A stretch of 64,000 bases of DNA from positions 1 to 64,000 of the forward strand of contig JAACJP010000028.1 in NCBI GenBank assembly GCA_013368375.1, given 5' to 3'. How positions within the stretch are numbered: the stretch's first letter is position 1; each line of letters opens with the position of its first letter. The position numbers and the translations under genes were made by a program. Shown in pieces: positions 30,517-42,960 of the stretch. Below the pieces are notes generated by a model. That model saw only the letters and a program-made list of their open reading frames with translations. It did not search any database and had not been told where the DNA came from. This stretch comes from Tricholomella constricta (lineage: Eukaryota; Basidiomycota; Agaricomycetes; Agaricales; Lyophyllaceae).

Positions 30517-33500
30517 TTATGTAGACAAAATTTTGGAGAGCGGAGAGCGATGAGAGAGATAGGTCTCACCGCGACTACTAGATACGAAAGTTAGATTACA
30601 TAAGAGAAAGAGAAAAAAGAGGACGAAATATTATGGCCGCGCAAGCCTTATCTCAGCTTAGGCTAGCCGTGCGCAGGCTTACGTAGCCTTAGCGATCATC
30701 TTTGTGCGTTGTTGGTTGACAAGGATAAAGACAAATCTTGGACAAAATCCCCCCTCATTAGGTTCCTTGGCCATCTTCTAAAGGGGAAGAATGTGTTTCG
30801 CAACTGCCCAAAAGAGAGCGGAGGTGATTTGAATGGTACCATCGTGCCATGAATGAAGGTTCAGGATTATAAATGAAAGGCCATGGCCAGCGATCTGTCG
30901 CCTATCGAACAAAGTTGTTATAAGGGGGTGTAACAAGGCCAGTGAAGAAGAAACTTGCCTGTCTTCAGTTCGAATGGGAAGAGTCTTATCATTGGAAGAG
31001 GAGTTGAAGCATCGGACCTGTTGAGCCGCAACAAACACAAACACAAACATTCCCAGCTCCTGTGAGTTCCGAGTCAACGCCACGTCCTCCGGATTCTTCA
31101 CTCACTCCCTTTACCTAAATCTCTGCAACCTGCAGTGCTGCCAGGAAGGCTCTCCGGCCTCTCTCATTCAGAATCGCCGTCTTAATGCTCCTTGAGCGCT
31201 CACTGCGAACTTTTCCAGCCCCCTTTACCTGCTGTCCCGGTGACTCCGATGCTCTACGTATCTGGACCCGAACCTGCTCGTCCTTCAATGATGTTTAGCG
31301 TGCCGATAAACCCTCGAACTGAACTCTACACTCACACAGTCTGACGGCGGCTAGCCATCTGTTCTCAACTTGGAGCATGACATATCTTGTAGCCTGTGCA
31401 TGGGAACGAGGGCGTACGTCTACGCCCGGGACGGCCTACGGCGAGCTGCAGGACTGAGCTTCTATCCTAACATGGCCTGGAGGACTGCGGAGACGTCAGA
31501 GGTCTGAGACGTTCTCATGAACAGGCAAGGAGCATGTACACATGCATATACCGCCCCATAGCCGCTAGGCTGGTGCTTAATGTCTAAGGTGATCATGCAG
31601 TGTCAGATTAGAGGTGCGCATTCTTTTTTTCCGTGCTTTTACTCGCTCATCGGGCTTGCTTATTCATGGATGTAGCCCAGGCGTAACGCAACACCGTGTG
31701 GAGTCCCTGACGCGAATCCTGACAGCTGATGGGCCGCGATGTCGGCCTGTGTATGCACACATGTGTCTCTCTGCTCGTCCTCGCTCTCTCTGATAATATC
31801 TTGTCGTAATCTAGTCCTTAAGGTGGGGAGCGGAACTTTACACTCAACTGTACCTCCTTTGGTGGTCGTGCGTATCTATTCCTTACCACCATCCCTCGAT
31901 TATCTATGCTTTTCTTGGCTAATGGGAGGCGGAAGAGTCTATCGAGCAATCTGATCTGGTTCTCTGGCCACTGGCTCCGGGCTACGGACGCTTGCTGGAG
32001 TGTGTGCTGACACCAACGAACGTTAGGAGAGACACTGCTTTGTCGATCACCTTCGCCGCTCTGTATGCTGCTGCTGCTCAAGCACTCCCTGAATCTCGGC
32101 TATCCTTGCCCAAAACCAATGTACTTTGTTCGCCCTCTGATTGTAGACGAATTTCAAGAAGCCTTCGATTTTGTTATTGCCGAAGTGTATGCTCTTGAAT
32201 GAAGATTTATCATGATAGTCGTCGGCGCTTGTATCAGAGCTTATACGCTCCACCCGGTGAATGAATTCTAGTCATGTATCACCGTATCTCACCGTCTTCA
32301 ACTCACCCCTCCAGTTCTGCTACGTCTCACTCCACCATGTTGAATTCATCTAACTCCAACTTCTCCATGGCTGTGTATACGATATAAAACTGGTGAAGTC
32401 TCAGTGAGAGCAATGTAACATCGCTGTCGGCTTTCCGATGCGTTCACATGCCTTGTCCTTCCATCGCTTGTCAGTTCCCTTATACATGGTCCCACCCACC
32501 GTTTCTGGGTTCCATATTGAATGATGATCATTGGCAATGTCCTAACGACTTGCTTGTATCCTCTTCAGCGCTTTAACTCAGGCTGATGAGATGCCTACGA
32601 CGGTACAGAGAAAAAAATTTATTGGCTCAGAGCTCTGACTCATGGAGGGGAAAGTGAGCTGGAACTGTAATGGTCAAACATTGTTAGGTCGACAATGCCC
32701 TGTCCAATCTTATTTCACTATTCACCTAGCCGTTGCGCCATATTCTAGGGTTCGCCGTCAGCCATCCAGTATGTTTGTTGGCAGTGGTAACAGTGCGATT
32801 AAACAACTGACAGTCTATTCTCGTCTTACTGGGTGTGGAGGGCAACACTCAAACGGGAAACGATTTGGTCATGGTGCGCTGCCGGTTCACAAGTATAGAA
32901 GCAGTGACGGGATGCATTCCCTGCCGTGCTGCAGTGTCAGCCCTGGAACAGAAGGCACTTCGGCGACAGATAACGTTTACGAGTGCAAATTTTTGTCACA
33001 GCTACAAATTCTTTGATTGGCGGAGAACTCTACCAATAGCTGTGATAGACTTCTCGAGAATCAATCAAAGGCGAGAACATAGGAAGGAGGGAGGAAAACA
33101 CGCACGAGGAGATGGTGCAGCTTAAATGGTTCAATATCGGCAATTCATGACGCTTGAAACTGTGGCTCGTTCTGATGTTATCAGAAGAACAGGACAGCGT
33201 TAGCCCGCGAATAAGGCAAGGCGGAGGCATTCTGACTGAACGCGAGCTGAAGCCTGTAGAGCCTAGCGATGCAAGGCGCGAGGATTGCAAGATAAAGAGG
33301 CCGCATGGAGCTGCAGCTCAGTGACAGCAATATGGAATAGAGGGAACCGTTGTAGAAAGCAGTACGCTCACCTCTCAGCTGAGAAGACTACCCCTTCGTT
33401 TCAGACTTGACAGAATACAAAAATCTTAGATCCGGCCTCCATTCCGTCGTTTATCATCACCAAGTCTACAGCGCAATCGCCCGACCTAAGTGTTTGTCTA

Positions 33501-35212
33501 GAATACTGGTGGTCGTTGATGGAAGATAGAACAACAACACAAGAGGAAAGCGTACGCCGCCGTCTCATAGCATTGGGACCTCAAAGTCGGAATGATTTCG
33601 TTTGCCCTGCATCACAAGTCGTGCATTACCGTGTCATGACTAAAAGAGATCAAGAGGCGTCTCCACAGTTGAAACAGTCCCCTTGTGAGGTGCTATATGA
33701 TAATACGCGATGTTGAATATGTCCCCTTAAAGTAAGCGAGGACGTACAAGGGTTCGCAGGAAATCACGCAGTCTTCAACGTAATAGAACGGACGTCAAAT
33801 AATCAATCGCGCTGACTTGCGGCGATAGATCCACTGTGATCACTGATAGCCACTGGGGTGAGCACTACAGAAGTTTGGCGAACTGGCGAAGAGTGTGATC
33901 ACCTGCATGGCATGAGGATTATGTATCCGGCGGAAAGGTATGATATGACGGACCAGTCTCGACAGCCCTTACTTGTGCGCAGTAAGTTGATGTGAATACG
34001 AGAAGCAAAGACATTCACGACGGTCCACATCATCCGCTTATTTGTGTGTGTTGCATAATCGCGGCGCGCCTCCCCCGGAAGGTTCCGATGCCCCTCTTCA
34101 GGTCCTCGAACTTGCTTCAAACATGTCTTTTACACTCCGTGAATTTCTGGTCTTACCTTGTGGCAACCTCCATGGCTGACTCCACTGCATTCTGCGATGA
34201 CGTTCCCTTTTTGCCGGAGACTCGACCGAGACGCATAAAAATAGATGCTCGGCGCTGGCGCTGACCTGGTCAATACCTTGATATCTCAGAGTGCTGTAGG
34301 TCGCATGTGTTTAGCGGCATATGCTATGGTGATTCAAATCGGGGGTGGTGTTGTGCTCCGCTCCGAAGACGAGGACTCCAAAGGCATCGGCATTTTGGTG
34401 CCCGTTTTCAACAGAACGGCACGATAGAAGTGAAGCTGCGGCCGACGAATTGAGCGATCGAAACCTTCAGCGTATTGAGGCGGTGTCTTCGACAACTTTT
34501 ACAGTCGGAGACTGGCACAGAGGCAATGCTGGCGTATGTAGGCTCACCCGCGACGCGTCCCGAGCCGATCACGACTCAGATTTATCCCTTCTTCGACTCT
34601 GAATCTGCTCCTATAGTCCTCGCTGTGTAATTGGTATCGATGACAGTAGAGCACCATTTCGATCATGTTACAACCTCACAAATCCAGAGTCTCGTCTCTT
34701 ATTCGCAAAGCCCTCTCTTCGTCCCCATTTCTGGGGTGACTGGGCGATGCGCAACCCCGTTCAAAATCCTGAGCTCACGATATCTTCACCTTCTCCCGGT
34801 CTTCGACATAAGGTTTCCGCCGTCGTTATTTTGGCCCTTGTTTCATATCATAGCCGCCGTCGATCGATCCTTCCTTCGGCCAATTTTTGCATTTTGCGCA
34901 GCGCCCCGAACTTGCGTTCTAGGTTGTATTACGTTTTACAACAACTTTTATCGGAGATGATCAGTGTGTTCACGAACTTCTTTGTAGACTCAACTCATGA
35001 ACCCTACGCTTGTCCTCTTAATCGCCTCAGGCACGAACGGTCCATGTCTAAGCCTGTGTTCGAGGGCGCTGACGCAGTAGAACATATTTTATGTCTCACT
35101 CGGAACGAAATTCCAGAAACGGCTTTCTTCGTCCGCGCATGTGCTAAATAAATCCTCTCCTCTTCTCTATAAAACGCACCACAGGCGAACGTCTCAAGTC
35201 CTCTAGCCTACG
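30517..35212. other. Long gene-free stretch
   Basis: About 4.7 kb with only short, unrelated frames and no splice-supported gene. The first 200 bp are the leader side of the YR retrotransposon. The rest may be decayed repeats, but I see no motif to name them. Confidence 0.4.
35168..35174 (+). promoter_or_regulatory. TATA box of the secreted repeat-protein gene
   Basis: TATAAAA about 40 bp upstream of the ATG at 35213, followed by a CTC-rich leader. A good core promoter. Confidence 0.55.
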
Positions 35213-35893
35213 ATGAAGTTCAGCCAGATCCTCATTGCCTCTCTCTTCGCTGTCTCCTCTGTCCTCGCCTTGCCCGAGGGTGAAAATGTTCAACGCGATG
35301 TTGACATTGAGGTTAGCCCGCTTTGACCCTTAGGAGGTTACTTCTGTCCATACTCACCCCATCGCCCACAGGCCCGCCAGGGCAGGTGCCCAAACAGGCG
35401 CCGTGCCGTAGCCTGGCTCCGCTCATACAACCCGCGCGTCGTCGACCACTTCTACACGACCAACCGCGGCGAGTTCCAGAACGCGGTGAAGAACCTCGGG
35501 TACAACAACGAGGGCACCGCCGCCTTTATCTTCAGCAGCCGCCAACGTGGCACCGTCCCCTTCTTCCGCTCCTACAGCTCCAGCGGTACCGACCATTTCT
35601 ACACCACCAGCCGCTCGGAGAACCAAAACGCGGTCAGCAATCTGGGATACACGGCTGAGGGCATCACGGGCTGGATCTTCCCCGACCGCAGGTGTGGAGC
35701 GGTGCCGCTTTACCGCCTGTACAACCCGACTGGCATTGACCACTTCTACACCACGTCGGTGTCGGAGCGCAACACGGCGAGCCAGAACGGCTACACGCGT
35801 GAGGGTATTGCTGGATACGTTTACCCGAATCGGTGAGTACCTCCCTGTCTGTCCGCCTTTGCGTCGTGACTGACTCCACCCGTTCGCAGCTAA
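35213..35893 (+). CDS. Small secreted protein with three tandem HFYTT repeats
   Basis: Three exons: 35213-35311, 35372-35832 and 35890-35893 (the last holds one base of Arg and the stop); introns of 60 and 57 nt. 187 aa. Residues 1-19 are a clear signal peptide (MKFSQILIASLFAVSSVLA), followed by a short possible pro-segment. The mature part consists of three repeats of about 50 aa, each with a Y-NP/S-S start, DHFYTT, and GY-EG near the end. This matches the DUF5648-type repeat found in secreted fungal and bacterial proteins, thought to form a propeller-like fold. The function is unknown; secretion to wall or medium is likely. There is no transmembrane segment or GPI signal. Confidence 0.85.
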
Positions 35894-38800
35894 ATGAGGC
35901 CTACTTCCACGCTCACTCAGTTTTCACTTCCCCAATGGACGTTTGTACTGACGCTGTAAATTGTCTTGTTTTATCTCCTACTTTTTCTTGTATGAGCACT
36001 TTGAATATGTATTTCCGAAGTGGCGGAACATGCCCTTGCGGCCAAATGAACTAGTTCTCACAAGAGTAACTTGACATCTTTACGATCCATATATCAGCGG
36101 TTGCAGGTTGACATCCGTCAGATGTGCCATTTAAGCCTTAGGCTTGCGCCACGATTCCTACCGGCTTTCATTCTCTCCTCCCACACTGCCTGGAATGATG
36201 TTTTATTACTCAAGGAGGGTCAGAACGAAGGAATCAAGGTAGATTCAAATTCTGCCAGTATTGTCTCCGGGCTTGCCATCGAATCAATCATGCGATGGAA
36301 AATTGCATGCCGAAGATGGGAGAATCGTGAAGCAAGTCGTAAGTTGTGCAGAGGAACGCCAAAGGACTCATCGGCCTGATGTCGTGGTTTGCCAAGATTA
36401 CGAGCCAGGTCCAGGATAGAGCACTTTGCAACCTTTTCAGTGAGCTGCAACAAGTCTCTTCTAGGCATGGACGGAGTGCCTTCCGTCAAGCAAAGACACC
36501 ACACTCTGTGTTCTGTAGACATGGTACACGGATGGAGGTAGCAGGGGACCGAAAGATAGTTCGAGAACACCGAGGACTTTCCCGCCATCAATCCACATCA
36601 AGTGCCGAGTATGCAGAAGTGTAGGATCCAGGTATAGTGTTTGAAGTGCGCTGCAGTCAAACCACCGTTATACTTGGAGAAAAGCACGAGATTGAAGCCT
36701 CAATTTCGTGCAGTAAAGTGCAAATTCAGCCATACTCTCATTGCCGACGAACTCGTTAAGGATGTCACATCAGAGAAGCATGTACCCACCAAGAACATAA
36801 ATGGCGCAGAAACGTCTCCGGGTGCCTTCTCTCCACGTCAGAACCCACCTTTTCCCTGGCTACAGTCAGTTGAAAGCTCAGAGCTATCGAGCGTCCTCGA
36901 GAGGTCCATTGTTGGGCGCCGGTCGCTGGTGATTGTCAATTCGAGAATTGAAGGGGAAAGGAAGCAGGCGACGCACAAACTGATTGGAACCTTTGCCCGG
37001 TATCTACTTCACATCTCATATCATTCGCAATGATTTGTTCAAGCATTTCCCTCGATGTGGGCGCCAATTATGACCTTTCTCTTCAAAAGCAAGCTGAGAG
37101 GACGTAAGTGAAGGAGTGGGAAGAAGATATGAAAATCAACACACTTTGCAAACGATGGAGCGTTGTCATCGCATTTATGAGCTCACATGCCGTTCGCGTC
37201 ATATACAGTGCCCCTTCTTGTGGCAGCAAGAGATGCCGGCGCGTGGCCTATAAATATTCGGCAAAGAAATCAGGACCAAGGCAACGAGAAGAGAGCCAAA
37301 CAGGCTTGTGAGTTTAGAATTGACTCACTTTCCTTCTGCAGTGTCGTGCCCCTCGATGCTTCACACAACATCTGAGATTCGAGGACTTTTCTAAAGGAAT
37401 CGCGAGCCTGAGCGCCCCGTTGCTCAACTATGGAGATCAACACTGAGCTCAGCTGTGATAAGAAACTCTGCTATCCTGAAAAGGAACAACCAAACCTCAC
37501 CAGAGAACTAAACAGCCCCAGCGCAGCAGGTGGTTTCGATGATTTGTGCGGTCAGCGAGAGTTGGAGCTGAAGGCCCGTGCGGTCCGTGTGGCCCGGTGC
37601 TTGTCCTTGTTGATCATGAATACCGTTTTCTGCGCAACCCGCTGTTCCTTCAAAACATCTCTTCTCGCCTGACACTTTGTCTTTTCAGGGAGGCTTCTGA
37701 GCTGCACCGGAGATGCGTGTCGCCCGGTCAATAATAGAACTGCATGACCTCCTGACTCTGATGTCCGGGAAGGAATCTGTCCAATGCGCTTCGATTCATC
37801 GGCATCAAAAACGTCAACTCCTCCCCTTAACTCTTATGCGGGGCGCCTCATGTCTGCCTTGGGAGAGAGCTGCTACTTATCTTTGGTTCGAGCTTATGTT
37901 CTACGTCACGGAGTGGTGCACCGCACCGCAGCACATACTGTAACAAACGTCCATTTTAGGCGGGCATCTATACGTATCCGCTATCGAATGGGGTTCTGTT
38001 GTTCTCTTTCGCTCGCTCGTGTGCTTTCCGATGTGCCGAATGGAAGGCGGCTGGAATGTAGACGCAGCCTTCAGTGACCAGACTTGTCCTGCTCGGCAAT
38101 CAGGTCCGCATCGCTATCTCCATTTTCTCTCTCGCATTGCCAGGTCCAAAGTTTCAATGTATGCGAGGCAGAGCTTTCGCCGCATGGGACCTTTGGTTTC
38201 GCCTCGAACGGCCCGTTATATGCCCATTTCTCGGTGGCGCTCTGAGCACGAGAGTGGTTTATTCTGAAACCCAGTGCCCCCTTTAGCTTATCTTTCCCAA
38301 TCTGCACATGCAAAAGGCTGAAAGCGATGGATCAGAGTTATTCATAGGTCATTACGCTCAACGCACATTGTACTACGGCAATCTACGTGACGGCGATCTC
38401 AGGGCGCGTGCTCCACACTGACCGTGTCATCTTTCACATCTTGCGTAATACCACATTCATGAATGAAAACCCATGAGAACCGTGCAGTGTTCTGCGGGCT
38501 CCTTGGCATATGACGATAACGGCAGGCGCGCGCTTGTGCGATCTTTCCTCTCCTGTTGAGTCGAGGATGAGTAGCGCCGTGACTGGCGTCAACAATTATA
38601 ATTGTTTCGTGAGCGGCGTTCTCGTACGCGAGGCATCTTATTGCCAAAACAATTCTCATAGTCATTACCCGTGGGATGGGATGTATGCATATAAGTATGT
38701 TTGTTTCTGTACGTTTTGGAGGAAGAAGCTTCTGTCTGGGCAATCGGCTTGGCTTCACACCTTCTTCTAAAAGGCGCTGGTACGATTCCACTGTCAACCC

Positions 38801-39587
38801 CGCGACGGTCGTAGCCATGCCCCGGACCAGTCTCGACGCGTTCATGTCCATGATCCCAGAACAAGGAAGGGAACACCGTCAAGGCTCATTGTACAAACGA
38901 AGCTAAGTTTCACGAAAACGAGGGGCCCCCTTACGTCGTCGAAAACTCCTCTTTCTACAGGTTCTATTCGAGTGTCCGTGTCCGTGACGTAAAAACCTGG
39001 TCTCGGAGGGGAGGGGCTCCATTGACAAATCCAGGTTTTGTTGGGACATACATGTTCCGTAAATCGGACATCAAAAGGGAGATTCCCTCTCCTGAGTTAT
39101 TAGTAGAGCCAACGGAAGACACACGTACCGGGGGCGCGGGCATGACGAGAATATGTCAGGTAGGCTTCTGCCTTCCTTCCTTCCTTCCCTCAGAGCCGTC
39201 TCTGATCCAGATTCCTGCTTCGCGATATCCCGCCCGATCAGCAGGCCCGGTGGCGTCTAAATCTGTCAATGCTGCGGAGGACGATGATGATGACTGACAC
39301 ATACCCGGCTAACAAACTTTTTTTTTGTCTCTGTCTTTTTGTCTTTTTATCTCTTTCTCATTTGGCAAAGAGCGCGCGGCGCGCATGCCCAGTTACTGTG
39401 AACTGTGATTGAGCCATTCGAGTTCCGTGGATAGCTTCAACTTGCCTTGGGCCTAGGTGAAACGACATCACCAACCATCACGTCCAAGTCCTGTATGCAC
39501 GGAGATGGAAAAACAAGAAACTTGCCGCAAGCCCGGCGTCGGGCCGCAGCCTAGGGAATCAAAGAGGTGGAATGGAGTCGTCATTCT
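35894..39587. other. Gene-free stretch
   Basis: No gene supported on either strand; frames are short and show no conserved motif or splice continuity. Confidence 0.4.
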
Positions 39588-39595
39588 ACACAGCT

Positions 39596-40150
39596 CAGAA
39601 AGTCTGATCGGCTGGGAGGCGTCTGGCCGCAAACCACAAACCACAAACCACGGACCACGGACCTGCCAACAGCTTTGACTCCTAACAAAGCATAACAAGT
39701 TTTGGTGTTGTGGCACATGCTCCACTTGCTCGCTGTTCATGTTCCCGCCTCCCGCTTTGCGTTTTGGCACCCCTTCTGCCAAAGCTGCCCTAGGATAGAT
39801 ATATGTACCTTCTGCAATGCAACTGCCTTTACACTTCACACTCCGAGCCCTGGTTGTGCGATCCCCATGAACAGCCATTACTACTTTCCTGCAGAAATGC
39901 CACTTGTGGTCAGCCAATGGGAGGAATGAGGGTCTACAAGGGAGCTGGTGAGCGTGACCGCCAGCATTTCCGTGGTATTGTCCAATGAAGAATATAGACA
40001 CAGCATCATGAGACAGAGTGTCGGTCGTTAACGTTGTTGGTGACGAGGGGTCCAACATTTCAAATCACGTGATACACACAGCCACAGGTCTGCTGGCCAG
40101 GTCCGCGAACCGGTCCGCCGAACCTTGCTCCCAGTCGATCAGACGTCCTC
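39596..40150 (+). mobile_element. hAT-type MITE, copy 1 (555 bp)
   Basis: Flanked by a perfect 8-bp target duplication ACACAGCT (39588-39595 and 40151-40158). The ends form imperfect inverted repeats of about 24 bp starting CAG (CAGAAAGTCTGATCGGCTGG against GAGGACGTCTGATTGACTGG-like). It has no transposase and shares most of its length with 62607-63264. Eight-base duplications and CAG ends are typical of hAT elements. An ACAAACC-rich internal tract lies near the left end. Confidence 0.88.
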
Positions 40151-40158
40151 ACACAGCT

Positions 40159-42960
40159 ATGGCGTGGATGTATGGATGCGCTTGTTCGTCGCTTGGGCGA
40201 AAGCCGGTTCCTCCGCCGATCCTGGTATCACTTATCAACCGACGTCACAGCGGCTTGGCTTGTCAGAAACTCTTCGAGAACGTCAATTGAGGTTTAGATA
40301 CTTACCAGACCCTGATTACTGATTCCACACAAACAGGATAGCCGAAAAAAAAAAAAGACAAAGAATGAAGAAAGAAAAAGGAGACAGAACAGGACTCCGA
40401 AGACGGCAGAAAGAAACAGGGGGCCGGGTAACATGTGCGATCAATGATGAGAGTCACAATGTGCGTAAGGAAAAGGGTCCACCGCCGTGAGAGACACTGA
40501 CCATCCAGATACAAATGCACAAAGAGCTGCAGCTGCAGGCGGTCGGGTGATTCCAGAATCCAGAGTGGACGCAGCACAACACACGCTCCAAGGACCGGGG
40601 GGAAGGGGAACAGATCGCGCGAAGCCCACGCGTCGAGGGAACGGTTTGTGGCGTTGCGGGTGAGAGCCCGCTCCATATAGCGCTGCCTTGTTCTTCTCGG
40701 AAAAAGCGCACCAAGCCGTTTTCTGACTCGACGGATTTCAGACACGGCGACATGTGACCGGGCCGCCAGGCGCCATGTGTTTATTTCTGGGAAGAAGGAC
40801 GATGGCCGGCGTTTTTTTTTTTTTTTTTCATTTTGTGTTACAGCTACATGGATGGATTAGGACGAGATGGCTGTCCACACACGGGAGGAGAGGGCCGGTC
40901 GGAATCGCGGGGCTTGGGGTGTGGGCCGTGCACTCTGAATCCGGTCAAAGGTCCAGCACGCATGGCACGGGCAGTTGTTTTGGATTTTGAAGTTTGGGGA
41001 GGAAGAGTGAGCGACTGGGATCGTCGTTGATCGAGATCGGAGGCGAGGTCAATGCCCGAGTGCGAGTGCGCACCTTGTTCGCTAGCGTTAATTTCTTGGC
41101 TTGGGACATGTGCAAAGCTCTAGTCTATTGAGCAGTACGGAGAGCACACAATCGCCGGTCTGATGCTAATTATAGACAGGCTCGGCAGCAGCAGGGTTCC
41201 TTGGAGGAGACGAAAACGCCGCTGACAAGAGAGGAAAGCCATATGTCATGGAAGAACATTGAAGAAAAAGAGAGATGCCGTAAGCATGTTACAGATGATT
41301 CGGAGATCAGATGGGGATTTCATAGTCCGCGACGCGCGAAAAAGCTGATGTTTAGAACGCCATAATGTCAGGGTGTGCGAGAAATGACGGAAACACATTA
41401 AACATGAAACAGGAACAAAGAAAAAAAACCGCACGAAGAAAAGAAAAATACATGACGCGAATAAGAGCCGCGAACAACAAGAGCATTTTCCCTCCTCTTT
41501 CTTTCTTTTCTTGGAACAACAACATAATCATCAAACGTACCCGGCAGCTGGGCGCACACAACTGGTTGTAATGATGACGTGAATCGTATGTCGTATATGA
41601 TATGTCATTGGATTTGGAGACTGCGCTATCGACCGGGGGTTTTGTCAGCGCGTCAGCGCGCTTTCCCAGAAAAGTCGAAGAACCTCTGAAAGAACATAAT
41701 TATAATCCGCGATCGGACAGAACGATTTTCAAAAATCATTAACGACGTTTAGGTTACCCTTGATCCCCGAGTCCCCCGTGTATGTCGCCGGAATGTCGAA
41801 TAGTCAAGCGTGCGTCAGGCTTGTCGTCCCCGGGGCAGATCTATGTTGCGTTGTGTCTAAGTATAGTATACATAATATCGCTTGTACCTGTCGTACCTGT
41901 TGTACCTCGGACAGGACTGTAACAGCTGTGGAAAAAATGCCGGTGCGCCGGGGTGGTCGTTGAACGTGGGAGTATTGGACATTGAACATGGAACATTGAA
42001 ATGTTGAAACGTTGAATAATGGGCATCATGTTGATTGGCATCAACGTGTGGAGACGTTTATCGCGTCTCCTTTTTCCTTCTCCTTTCAAGCACCGGAGGA
42101 CGGAAACACGAAAAACGAAGCACAAAGCACGAAGCACGAAGCACGAAGCACGAAGCACGAAGAACGAAGCACGAAGCACGAAGCACGGAGGAACAGAGTA
42201 CGAGAAAGAAAAAAAAAAGCAACACACAAACCGTGATTACAATCATCATAACCAGGCACCAGCGCATGCCAAAATAACAGGCAAAACAACAACCCACAGG
42301 CACGTAACGTATACGGCTGACAAGTGCAAGTGCCGTGCGTACTTGGCTCAACAGATCCAGACGACCCAGACAACCTACATAGACTGTAGTGTTCGTGTTC
42401 GCGTTCGCGGGTAAGTTGTATTTGAACCGGGGTCCGCCTCGGGCAGCTAGCCTGCCACAAGCGGAAGCAATTTAAACGCGGCTGTCGCGTTTCCGTTTCC
42501 GTTTCCGTTAACAGTAACGGTCCGCCGGCACCAATTGAATGAACATCGATGATTTTCAATATTCAATATTCAATATTCAAAATATTCAACACACACGGAA
42601 CGTTGCGTGGGCGCCGGCGTGCATGTGTGTTGAGACCAGAGAGGGAACGCAGTAAATAAAAGATTTAATATAGCGTCCCAGCGCGTCCACGCGTACGCGT
42701 GCAAGTAGCAGTAGCAAAATACACATACACGCGAATTCATATTCACACCTTTAACGAAATTATCCAAGAAGGCGGAGCTGGTGTCGTGCACACCGAGCTC
42801 GAGGAGGAACACACTCTACTGACTACAAGCTACACAATGTAAGATACAACACAACACACCCCCTCTCCCCCTAAAATCCAAGTCCAATCCCAAAGTCCAA
42901 GAAACCTCTTCCCCCCCTTCCCACCCTCCCCCTAAAACCCCACTCCCACCCCCCCCCCCC
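40159..42960. other. Gene-free stretch with simple repeats
   Basis: No gene supported. Contains poly-A and poly-T runs (40347-40358, 40810-40828), a (GAAGCAC)n minisatellite at 42115-42187, a GTTTCC tract near 42488-42508 and a CAATATT tract near 42556-42590. Frames made from these repeats are artefacts. Confidence 0.5.
42115..42187 (+). repeat. 7-bp minisatellite (GAAGCAC)n
   Basis: About ten copies of GAAGCAC with a few variants. Confidence 0.9.

Noticed and set aside
39468..40058. 196-aa minus-strand frame
   Set aside because: It runs through the MITE and its flank; part of it recurs in the second MITE copy with the same lack of function.
40302..40745. 147-aa minus-strand frame
   Set aside because: Ends in translated poly-A/T runs, no motif and no splice or start support.
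42012..42414. Plus-strand frames with KHEARST-type repeats
   Set aside because: Translation of the GAAGCAC minisatellite.
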